This document shows, in pieces, positions 44,058-54,343 of a stretch of DNA of 64,000 nucleotides (position 1 is the first letter of the stretch; each line of letters opens with the position of its first letter). The position numbers and the translations under genes were made by a program. Location: positions 62,001-126,000 of the forward strand of contig JNEU01001035.1 in the NCBI GenBank assembly GCA_000697475.1. The letters run 5' to 3'. This DNA is from Lichtheimia corymbifera B2541 (taxonomy: Eukaryota > Mucoromycota > Mucoromycetes > Mucorales > Lichtheimiaceae). The notes below the pieces were generated by a model. It saw only the letters and a list, made by a program, of their open reading frames with translations. It was not told the DNA's origin and made no database searches.

Positions 44058-45833
44058 ATGCTTATGCCTTGTGTTGAGACCCCTTCCAAAAAAGAAAACT
44101 ACTTTTCAATTCTTCCACTGGAAATCATTACTTGCATATTCAAATTTCTTACCATACGAGATTGCGGGGAATGCATGCGTGTATGCCATCAATGGCGTGA
44201 CAACATAATCCTCTTGACAGCCGACCAACCACGAGCTCTTCGGCTTGGCAATTATCAATTACACTCGATACACAAACCAATGCGGTATTTTGGATTCTTG
44301 GTACATGGCATCGAGGTCCATACTTCAAATATCTCTCTCTTGGACGTGATTAAGTATTTGGCTCATTTACAACTTCCACGTCTAAAGTCACTTTGTAAGC
44401 CTGGAACCATTATCATGTCACCTATTGCTTACATATAACAACCTCCAACCCCCTCTCCTATTATAGCTATTGTCATCGGCTTTTCAAGTGTATCTCACAC
44501 TCTGGCATCACCTTCCTTGAGCTATTTGGGGAGAACAGTGACACGCCTGGAAATCAAGGGCAATACATTTTCGGAGGCACTTGTCACCGTTCTCATTTCT
44601 TGCCCTCACCTCACTCACCTCTGCTATCACGATAACTGGATTCGCTCTAAAGCAACAACCACGTCCCTCGATGAATCCGTCACGTTTCGCAAACTGCGGT
44701 TTCTTGCTATAGAGAGCCCGAATAGCGACTGTACTCTTGTAGTAAGCCGATCACCTCATCTACGTTATCTGCAATATCGGAACGGTACCAAATTATCCGT
44801 TTCTCTCGCATCGATTTTGAAAGCGTGTCCCAAGCTAGAGTGTATAAAATATTGGCATCAAGATACACCGTTGATGTCTACGCAGGATCCATTATGGTGG
44901 CACGATGAGCAAAGTACTACTACAGGGCTACACAAGCTCCAAGCAGCGATCACACAGACGTCCTTGTTACACGACTTTTGGGTGGCTGCGGATCAGCATT
45001 ACAAGACCCTCCGATGCTTGCATATGCGTCTGTCACGAGATTGTGTTATCGATGATACCATTATAATAACATCTTGGCGTATACCGGAACAGCTAAAAGA
45101 ATTTAGCTACCATTATACAAAGACTGGCGTCCCACGAGAACACTCCGAGTTCGTAGAGCGGTTCTTGTTGCCTATACTCAAAGGATGCCATCAATTGACT
45201 CATGTCAGTATCTCCCTCATTAATCAGCCGTTACCATCGGACGCATGGGGCTTGCTTGCAGACCTTCAGCATTTAAGGCATTTATCTATCATGAATCGAC
45301 ATAATAGCAACGAGGAAATGGTAGCTTTATTGAGGGAGATCAGCACACGATGCATACCACTGCAAGAGCTAGCATACCAAGGGAATTGGTTCAATCGTGC
45401 AACAGCTACAGAATCGCCACTACCACCCACTATTTTCGGTATTCTGACGACGATCCCTACGCTACGTCACATCACCATCAATGCCGAGTGCGAAGGCGAT
45501 ATTGATAAGATCATCATGTCTCGGTGTTTCAAACATTTGAAGCAATTGCCAAACTTGGAATCATTGTCGTTTGAACATCTGTGCGGTTTTATAAGCGAAC
45601 AAGTGTTTCGTTCACTGAGAAATCTGCCAAAGCTCAAGGAGGTGTCGTTTTACAGTTGCAGATTTCTTAATGAGAAGGGGATGCGTTTGCTTATTGCCCG
45701 ACAACCACACTTAAACAAGCTATCTGTGGAGCGGTGTACCATTGACCAGGCTGCTCTTGTTGTTTCTTGGGAAAAGTACGCTCGATCCATCATACCCCAT
45801 GTAGTAACTTGTAGGAATAACATCCGAGGATGA
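44058..45833 (+). CDS. F-box/leucine-rich-repeat protein
   Basis: Probable substrate receptor of an SCF ubiquitin ligase. Exons 44058-44394 and 44467-45833 (72 nt intron) give 567 residues. The F-box is near the start: FSILPLEIITCIFKFLTIRD then CMRVCHQWRDN, about residues 16-55. The rest consists of degenerate leucine-rich repeats such as CPHLTHLCYHDN, SPHLRYLQY, CPKLECIKYWH, LRHLSIMNRHN, LPNLESLSFEHL and LPKLKEVSFYSC, each about 25-30 residues apart. Such genes are many in Mucorales-type genomes. Target unknown. The frame is uninterrupted over both exons. Confidence 0.85.
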
Positions 45834-46244
45834 ATGCCAGCAGCAGCAATAATAAATGTCATTCATTCACAAGCGTTTACTTGAGCGTTTTGACCTTGTT
45901 TGTGATAATTAAACCATGCGAGCGATTGACAACAAAAAAAGGCACGTATGCCAACATCGCCAAAAAGGGCAATTGCCTGGAAACTTAGTTGACACCATGA
46001 TATCACTCGCTACTCTTATTATCCAATATGGGAAGATCAATGGAGGTTTATTACTGGGTGCAATCAAAATGTTATTAAGTGTTGTTATAGAAAAAAAGAT
46101 AAATGCTACGCGATGTGTTGGTGATTGGATGGTAATAAGAAAAAGTATGGTGGGTGCAGAAAAAAAAGATGAAGGAGATGCGATTTGCGTGCGGTATGTA
46201 CATGTATCCGGTGCCGTGTAGATATGTAGAATATGTGTGTTGCA
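45834..46244. other. Convergent intergenic region
   Basis: 411 bp between the stops of the F-box gene (+) and the RRM gene (-). AT-rich 3' flanks. A 101-codon plus-strand open frame (45916-46221) lies here, with a Lys-rich product and no family; it overlaps the probable 3' UTR of the RRM gene and is not called. Confidence 0.5.
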
Positions 46245-47764
46245 TTAATTAACATGTTGCTCCTCCACTGTGTCCTTTTTTTGTTGTTGTTGATCCTTGT
46301 TGGGCTTGGTGAAAAGAGGATTCTTGCTAAAAGACAAGCGTATGCCACCTTTGACAGAATTGGATAAACAATAGCCTTGAAGCTCATTCATTGCTTGCGT
46401 TGCATAAACAACATCCTCAAACTCGACAAAACACATGGGACCTTGAGCTTTGTTGCGGAATGACATGCGTTTGAATGCAAGGCACTGGACAAATAGCTGT
46501 CTCAATTCGTCTTCGCTTGTATTAGAAGGCAGGTTGCCGACGTATAAGGTATTGCAAGGTGGGTTTTGATCAGCTGGATTGAATGAACGATTCAGGGCCG
46601 AGAAGCTGTTTGAACGTAGCTCAATAGTAGAAGTGGATGGTGCAGGAGGGGGAGGTGTCGAATGAAGGGAAAAAGAGCCAAGACGACGAGTGACATCTGC
46701 TGAAGGTGGTGGAGAAGCTGCACGATCGTTTGGAACAGGTGATGATTTGCTGAGATAATTGAAAGGATCTTCAGGCACACCACCACCATCTTGTTGTCCA
46801 TTGCTGGTAGTTGTAGTAGTATTGGTATTAATAGAAGTGGTACCCACGGGTGATATGCCAGATTGTGAATTAATCGCATTCGTCATTCGCGGTGGTGGAA
46901 TCAATCCAAATGCATGTGGAGGAGAAGACATGAAGCCTCCAAAGTCTGTACTATTTCCACGAAAGCCAAAGAGCGAATCGGTGAAAACGGGAGTCGTTGG
47001 TGTAGATGCACAATATGGGTCCTTGTTCATGAATGGATCGGTTTTGTAATAATCCTCAGGAGATAAAAGATCACTTGGCAAAGGCGAAAAAGAGTCGTAG
47101 GCTGTACCATTGCCCTGCTGCATCTTTTTGGATAGGATACTCAAAGGTGGTACAGCGGCAGATGATACCAATGATGGTGTAATAGTGTCATTCGCAGCAG
47201 TCGATCCACGCTTAATATGCAAGTTCTTTTTTGCCATCTCAGCCTTGAGTAATATGCCTCGTTCTTGATCGATTCGTTTCCCATTCAATACATCGACTGC
47301 TTCCAGAGCTTCGAGTCTTGTACGAAATCGAGCAAAGCCGATCTATAATAATGCAACATCATATTCATTGTTACCCTAACGAATATCCCCTTGTTTTCTC
47401 CGTTCATCCTCTCTCTCTCTCTTACCATTTGTTTTTTGCCATTGTTGGTATTCATGGTCGTATTATTGTTATTCTCATCTTCTTGTTCCTTACAATGCCA
47501 CTTGAGAGACGCTGCTTCAAATCCACCCGAAAAGATAAACATGTTTTGGAATTCACGTTCTGACATATCCTCGGGAAAGCCAACAACAAAGATAGTAGTG
47601 ACATCGTCTGATGGAGGAATGAGATTATGGGTCGACTGCGATGGTAGAGTACATGAAGCTGTTGCTGGTTGAAACAAACACGACGCAGGCGAAGGTGCCA
47701 ATGGCCGCACACGCATGTCAGACGTGGAAGGAAAGGACACAACCGCTGTTGGTTCACTAGTCAT
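46245..47764 (-). CDS. scw1: Whi3/Scw1-type RNA-binding protein with two RRMs
   Basis: Cytoplasmic mRNA-binding protein of the Whi3/Scw1 group, which in other fungi controls cell-cycle, cell-wall or polarity transcripts. Exons 47764-47426 and 47342-46245 give 478 residues. RRM1 spans the intron: [20 protein letters not shown], an Asn/Thr-rich insert, then [21 protein letters not shown] long Pro/Ser/Thr-rich linker separates it from RRM2: [20 protein letters not shown] (RNP2) and [20 protein letters not shown] (RNP1), followed by the characteristic [12 protein letters not shown] and a Gln/Lys-rich tail. RRM2 with the SFSKNPL ending is the hallmark of this family. Convergent with the F-box gene. 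Confidence 0.88.
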
Positions 47765-50580
47765 ACTGGATGGCGAATATTTGTACAATAAGAAAAAGAG
47801 AGGAAGTGGAAGGGTGCACCAGAAAGAAGAAGGAAAAAGGAAAGAGACAAGATATTGTACAAAGGCGGTAGAACGATTTAAGCATGATTTCTTTCTTGTC
47901 GTCTTCCTCCTCCCTCCCCCAACCATCCAAAACATCACCCTTTTTTTACACTTGTTTTTCATTCTATATACAAGGTATGTGTGCATATAAAATACACTTT
48001 TCATTATGATCATCATGAAAACAAGCTTGTTGCATTCCATTAAAAACATACACACATACACACACACCATATCATGCCGGTCGACAACATCTTCTGAAAA
48101 CGCAATATAGCCGCATTTGATTTCAATCCACCATCGGGTAGTTCTGCCGTGATACCCACTCCTCCTTCTTATATGTAGTCCACCACACTCTTCCCTATAT
48201 TTAATACATCTTGCTTTTATATCTTGACACACATAGACAGGGACCATAAATCGGTGCAACATCACCTCATCTCTGAGGTTGCACATTGGCACGAACCTAA
48301 AATTGATGACCAATGGTGTTTAATATGTGAGTGTTGCAGGGCTTTAGGGGTAACGATGCGTATGTATGAGCACAGACTATCCATACAACACACATATACA
48401 CGCGACTGTTGTTGCCTCATGCCAATGATGGGGGAGTAAAAGGGTTATTCACATTCCTCATGCATTCAAGTACGCTGCATTTGAAATTCGTTAATGCACC
48501 ACTTTTTTCTTTTTCAATCACCCCTCTCCTAGCACCCTGCCATGCAAGCATACCGCCGCCTGCTGCTTCTCCCAGGCATAAATGGTATCCCACGTTTTTC
48601 AAATGGACAGATCCATGGTCATCCATATAGATGAAGAAATGTTATACCGGTCGTGGTTATGCCATCACCATCTTCCCTTATATTTGACAGCAGTGGTTCA
48701 TGTCAAGTCCGGCCTTCCATCATAACTGATAGAGTAGATTAAGGGTCTATGCACTCGCTGAATAATCACATTCTTGATAATCGTTATATATATTATGTTA
48801 TGAGCTCTATTCAAAGCATCGAGGCATAGTATCATGGTAACTGTGCTGATGGTATGGGTGGATGAGGGTTTTAGCGTGATCTTGTACCTCAACGCATTCA
48901 TAATAAAGCGATCGGCCATGCTACACGATAAGGGTAAGCCATTGAAAAAGCGGATAACGCTGCTCGGTGCTTAATTCCAGAAAGGGAACATTATACAATT
49001 TTGGTGATGACAGCTATTCATGATGATATGCAGTGACATCAACCACCCATAACCCACTGACCATTTTACATCGGCCGTGCGAGAGCGGTGGGGTGGCAAT
49101 GGCTATGACACGGGAACAATGACAATGTTTTTTCATCTTGGCTTGTCCCACCAACAAAAACCATTTATAGATAAGCGCTGAAAGCGTGTAGTGTCCTTTT
49201 CGCCGTGATCCGACCAAGGCACGGGACCTACACTAATAGGTGATGGGGTGGTCTGTGAGCTGAACTATGTGGTCCGAGCAACGATTAGTGTTGTGCGTAT
49301 ATGACATATGCGGAAGGGAGGCGACGTGTTGATCATTCTTTTGTCCAGATGGTCAAACACGGGTTCATCAGCCTACATTTGTGCGTGTGTGTGAATGAAT
49401 GAATCGACCACCCGCTGCCACCTGGCTTCTTCACTTTTATTACATCATGATCACACGAGCTCAAGGTCACTTCTACGTGGGGGCACCTTTTCAGGATGGC
49501 GATCTGTGTGTACACTATCTTATAATAAAACGCTTTTGGAAGATTATAATATTTATGTTGTTGCTGCGACATATTGAGAATGTCCGCCATCAACCCCCAA
49601 GGTATTACACCATTATACTTTTCGGATCACATGGTCTTGCATAAAAGCATAATCAATTGTCAGCTTGTCTTAGAGGGAGAGAAAGAGGTTTTTTCGCCAT
49701 CCACGAGGAATAACAATCAATCATGGCTGAACAACAAATCTTTTCTTTCTCCAAGGCAAAAGTTGTGTGTACCACCCATAAAGGTATTATTCTGAAACGT
49801 TCATGCACCCACTTTTTTTATATTTCCTCCTGAACCAAGTCTCGATGTTGCATTCACCACGCGTATTTTGTCTTCATCATCCACACTTAAACCGGTGAAC
49901 AAACGAATGATGAGACCCCATGGTCGCTTTGTTCTGAGTCTTCTCAACAAAAGGGCAACAGCATCATCATGCTCAATGATATCAGCACCTGTACCCATTC
50001 AGCGGTAATACCAACCCAAGGATGGGTGCACGCGTCGCATGCATCATTTTTCTATCCAAAGCATATATGACAGAGCGAGCTACCCTCTATCTTGATGCAA
50101 TACCCCACAAACAGAATGCATACATGCTGGTGCGCTGAGTTTTCTGGTAGTATGACGACGACGTTATTAACCAAGAACTGCGAGAAGAGCAAAGCAGCGG
50201 ATGATCAGGCTGGCAGAATATGATTGTCAAAGTACAAGGTTACCCCATATGTAGTATTGCCGTCATCATTCGCATCAGCAGCACATACATATCGGCATGA
50301 CGGGATATATACTGCAATGCTGATCAACAAAGTAGACACCTCGCTCTCACTCACCCCCCCAACTTGCCCCGATGGGAAATGCTGAGTTTGGAGACAAGAA
50401 TATGGTTATGTGTGTGTGCGCATTTTGGCATGGCATCATCACGGTACTGTACGTGTGCGTGTCATCAACCAGCAATGTATTTATAAAAGAGACCTGGTGC
50501 ATGAGAAATGGAGCTTTTTGGAAAAGAGCATCTTTCTTTCCTCCTTTTTCTTTGCTCTCTCTTTTCTTATCACAAAGACT
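47765..50580. other. Large intergenic region, no gene recognised
   Basis: 2.8 kb between two start codons facing apart (RRM gene and GATA gene), one of the largest gaps here. CT-rich sequence precedes the GATA gene (50525-50575). Scattered open frames under 90 codons were read in both strands: 49593-49333, 49399-49644 and 49998-49801; the last (65 codons, GTGADIIEHDDAVALLLRRL) has gene-like composition but no family or splice partner. CA-rich repeats at 48050-48066. I see no RNA gene. Confidence 0.45.
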
Positions 50581-51888
50581 ATGCCACCCATTGCTCTAAA
50601 GTTCAGCAGTGATGCTGCCCCTTTTGATTCAGAAAGCGAGCTTCAAAAAGCATGGCAAGTGTGCACCAAGGTCAAGGATGCGTTAGACAATGGATCTCGC
50701 TTGGAAAACATGTCATGGCGTTTGTGGTTTGTGCGTAACGCGGATAACCAACAACAACAACAACAGCAGCAACATTATCATCCTGATCGTATGCAGCATA
50801 TCATGAATGAATTATGGGCGAATGACAATGACGACGACAACAACACCATGGAGACAATGGTTGCTACCGAGAACAAAGAACCGGTGCAGCAGCAGCAACA
50901 GCAGCCAACAGAGGTTCCTTTTTCAATGATTGATGAAATCCAAGAACCCGAAGCTTCACTTTCTCTTCCATCCTTATCACCTCCTTCAAACCATACTACA
51001 CCCTTAATCTATGATGCTCAACGTGAATACCGCAGGCTTCTTTGGCAGCAGCAACTCGATCAATTACAACAGCTTTGTTTGCATAACAGCCTCAAGGCGA
51101 TTGAATCGGATGCATCCGCAGCGGCGGTAATCCAGGAGGAACAAATAACACCTGCACCACCACCACCACCACCGACATCAACATGCCACACAAGCAGCAA
51201 GATGGCGTCTTGTCGTAATGCATACAGCATTGGAACGATTCATTTTCCGCAACCACAACAACGAACGAAAAAGGCATCTATTAGACGGTCGCTACCAGTG
51301 CAGTCGTCATCATCATCTCCTGTGTGCAGTAATTGCGAGACAACCACCACCCCGCTTTGGAGACGGTCTGCAGACGACCAATTATTATGCAATGCGTGTG
51401 GCCTATAGTAGGTATAGTCTAGACTTTTTGCTCTTCACATACACACACGCTCACCACCCATATCATCCCGTTTTAGTCTTAAGCTGCATAATGCACCCCG
51501 TCCAAAGCATTTGAAGCCACATTCCGGTCGACGCATCGGTGCCGTTGGTATTGACAACGACCAAGACTCGCTACCCATGTGTTCAAATTGTGCTACCACA
51601 ACCACTCCTTTATGGCGTCGAGATGAAAATGGCGCTCCTCTTTGTAATGCTTGTGGTTTATAGTAAGTGCAACCCTTGAAACAAACTCGTGAGACATTTA
51701 ATACTTATATTCTTGGTTGTTATAGCCTCAAGCTGCATCATGCCAAACGACCCTTGTCTCTGAAAAATAATACAATCCGGAAACGTCAACGAGTGGATCC
51801 ATCCCCTTATGAAAAGAAACCCAGGAACAACAACGCAGCAACAACAACAACACAGCTATTCTCTTCTTCTACCACCTTCTTTTGTTAA
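50581..51888 (+). CDS. GATA transcription factor with two fungal-type zinc fingers
   Basis: DNA-binding regulator of the AreA/Nit2-like class by its N-terminal motif. Exons 50581-51407, 51477-51662 and 51726-51888 give 391 residues. Near the start [20 protein letters not shown] followed by SWRLWF resembles the conserved N-terminal block of nitrogen GATA factors. Gln- and acid-rich sequence follows. Finger 1 (about residues 247-271) is CSNC-x17-[15 protein letters not shown]; finger 2 (about 308-332) is CSNC-x17-[18 protein letters not shown]. Each is continued after an intron by YLKLHxAxRP. Both introns split the Tyr codon after CNACGL in phase 2, so exon 2 carries exactly one basic-tail-plus-finger unit. 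The ATG at 50581 is preferred over the open frame upstream, which lacks conservation. Confidence 0.9.
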
Positions 51889-52320
51889 GCATTTCCCAGC
51901 AGCATCAATAGCATCATCATCTCATCTTTCCCCAACATCCTTGTTCCTTCCTCTCTCTCCCTGCCCCTCACTTTATCTTTTTCTTCATGCAAGTAACCAC
52001 GTCTTTTTTTGCTTTTTCTCTAAAAATGATCCCCAATGCACACAAAAATTATGCCACATCCCCCATCTTTGTTCTTTCATTTTCTTTTCCTCCGCTTGGA
52101 TCGAGATCGGTTGATAAGCCCAAAAAAAGTTGTTTTCAAAGAGCGCGTTAACATGCTGACACAAAGGAAATATAGCGATCTAGAGATTCTACTAGCCCAG
52201 CGATCAACGGCGAATAGAATAGGCGTGTTTGGGATAATGATGGGGGAACCCGTATTTGAATTGGGCTTTTTCTCGTACCTGTATTTTCTCTTTTGTATTT
52301 GTTTCATTTTCATTAAACCA
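51889..52320. other. Intergenic region upstream of thioesterase gene
   Basis: 432 bp, strongly pyrimidine-rich on the plus strand (51940-52090, TTTTCTTTTC-type runs), then AT-rich to the ATG at 52321. Two open frames cross it, but their products are simple Ser/Phe/Leu-rich readings of the pyrimidine tract. No gene. Confidence 0.5.
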
Positions 52321-53644
52321 ATGTCCATTGCTTCATCGACCCAAGTGACAACCCAACCACCCCAGAAAGCATTTGATCAAGCAACATTTTCGTCCTACAT
52401 TGGACAAACTGTATCAGGCACAGCTGTGTATGCCGGTCGCGTGAATCCCGTAAGTTTGTGTGTGCTTGTGTGCGTGTTGTATATACACAAACATGCACGG
52501 CCCGTTTTTTCTTTCTCTCTTTTGATGATGGTTGCATAACGCTAAACCTTATTCTTTTCAGAAATGGTCGGTTGGACAAGTACCTGCTGTAAGTGTGTTG
52601 TACCTATTACACCCCCTACACTACCTAACCCACTCTCGACAAACATATGCTTATAATGCTTTCTTTTATAGGGTGGTAAGAAACTATAACAACAACAACG
52701 ATATATACAAGTATAGACATGCTGATCGATCTTCCTAGGCTATGTCATTGCAATGTCTCTTGGAGCTGTGCTTGATCACTTTGCCAGTCGTCCTCAGCAA
52801 CATCCCATTGCACTCAACACATTCTTCTTCAAGCCCACCAAGGGTGGTGCATTCGTCGTCGAGATTCGAGAGCTCAAGCCTAGCAAGTTTGGCTACTGTG
52901 TGCTGGAAGTCACTCTTCAACAACCCAAGGTACCAAGTCAAACACGTTGTTTCTAAGCCTAGTTACTGATATCAATTATGCCTATAGGATCTTACTGCAC
53001 CTGTACCCACCCATGTGAACGAGTATGATCCTGCCGACTATGTGAAAAAGACGCATACGATCTTGACAATGGGCAACATGGAAAAAGAAAAGGGCACCAA
53101 CTATATCCACACACCTTTGGCTGCTAAACCACCCTCGTTTGACGCCATGGAGCCCAATCAAGCCGATTTCATGTCCGAGTTTATCGATATGTATCAAGAT
53201 ATGAGCACGTATCCACAAGGCGATAAACCTGGCATTCCCGAAGTCCATCATTGTGTCGGTTTCAGTGATGGTCGTCCTATTGATTTCAAGAGTCTCGCTT
53301 TTTGGTCTGATATGTTTATTCATCCCAATTATTCCCTCGACCAAAAGATCTTGGGTGGTCCTCGTTGGTGTCCCACCATGCAATTGGAAATTCAATTCAA
53401 GAGCGTGCCAAGAAATGTCAACAAGGTGCTGGCTAGCTTTGCTGTACCCCATATCATCAACAACCGCTTTGATCTCGATGGTGCTTTATTTGACCAACAA
53501 GGCAACTTATTGGCCATCACCAGGTACGTAGGGTGTGTATACATGTGTATAGATGACTTAATATAAAAGTATAACAGACATCAATGCTTGCTCGTTCCTT
53601 GGGAACGCAACACACCATCGGCTGCCACCAAAAACAAGTTGTAA
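52321..53644 (+). CDS. Acyl-CoA thioesterase-like double hot-dog protein
   Basis: Predicted hydrolase of acyl-CoA thioesters of the thioesterase-like superfamily (TesB-type double hot-dog). Exons 52321-52449, 52562-52588, 52672-52675, 52739-52929, 52988-53523 and 53578-53644 give 317 residues. The first hot-dog has the diagnostic GQVPAGGYVIAMSLGAVLDH with the GGY core; KPTKGGAFVVEIRELKPSK and the second hot-dog EIQFKSVPRN...ALFDQQGNLLAITRH follow, where the DxxG-like turn precedes the last strand. Exon 3 is only GGTG (4 nt): without it the GGY core and frame would be lost. Catalytic residues of the TesB group cannot be fixed by eye, so substrate and true activity are open. No targeting signal identified. 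Confidence 0.82.
52672..52675 (+). other. 4-nt microexon of the thioesterase-like gene
   Basis: GGTG is flanked by acceptor TTTTATAG (52664-52671) and donor GTAAGAAA (52676-52683). It supplies the first Gly and one base of the second Gly of the conserved AGGY. Skipping it would change the frame. Confidence 0.75.
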
Positions 53645-54343
53645 TGGACGACTTCCACCCTCTTAAATCCAATCGCCTGCTGCATATGCATCATCATCAT
53701 CATCATCATCTTCTGATACCGCTCATAGACTACACCCATCACATAGATCCTGATGGAAGGTTATAGACTTGCAAAATAGAAATACATTTACGTTTTGTTA
53801 CACATTAAAAGGATCATCTTTTTATGCAACTTGTTCTAAAATCGACTACTGTGTCACTTGCTGCATTTAGCAGGGCATCCCAGACTTGCAAAAGGTGTTT
53901 TCTTTCCAGCGTGCCTGTGATGATGTGGATCGATCGACCAGTAAACGCTATAATCGTTACGATACCATCATTATGCATATGGAATTTGGAAAGCCCGCAT
54001 TCGCCATATTTAGCTCAATACCTTATTAGCTAGTCTTTGCGCAGTCAAGCTTTGTTCTCGCGACATGTTTAAACGAAATCTTTATAGGATGTCACAGTAA
54101 GTCCCAGTTGGATGCTTTACGGAAACTCAATAGGTTTCATGGAATTATAAAAGTACTGAGGAGCTAGTAAACAAGTCCATTTCTCTGTATGGCTTGGTGT
54201 TTAATAGGGAAAGCCAAAAATGCACAGCCACGTGACTCCGCTAAACGCGACACGGCTGCTCGTGAATTGATTTCGGGCGCGCAGCGCGTATTGCCTTCTT
54301 CACTTCTTTATACGCACATACTCACTCTTTTATACACTCCCCA
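53645..54343. other. Intergenic region upstream of RPA1
   Basis: 699 bp. Part next to the thioesterase is 3' flank with a CAT-repeat (53688-53708). Close to RPA1 two ACGCG cores occur (54245-54250 ACGCGA; 54284-54289 on the minus strand ACGCGC), the core of MluI cell-cycle boxes. No gene recognised. Confidence 0.55.
54245..54289. promoter_or_regulatory. Two ACGCG (MluI-box-like) cores upstream of RPA1
   Basis: ACGCGA at 54245-54250 (plus) and ACGCGC on the minus strand at 54289-54284, 55-100 bp before the RPA1 ATG. MBF-type factors bind ACGCGT-like sites in fungi. Short motif, so modest confidence. Confidence 0.4.

Noticed and set aside
47990..48313. N-terminal open-frame extension of the Whi3/Scw1-like gene (342-codon frame upstream)
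   Set aside because: The extra residues are hydrophobic and CA-repeat-derived; the ATG at 47764 directly precedes the conserved protein and a pyrimidine/purine-rich leader.
50410..50580. Upstream extension of the GATA factor frame
   Set aside because: Begins at ATG but reads a CT-rich leader and TG repeats; family similarity starts only after the ATG at 50581.
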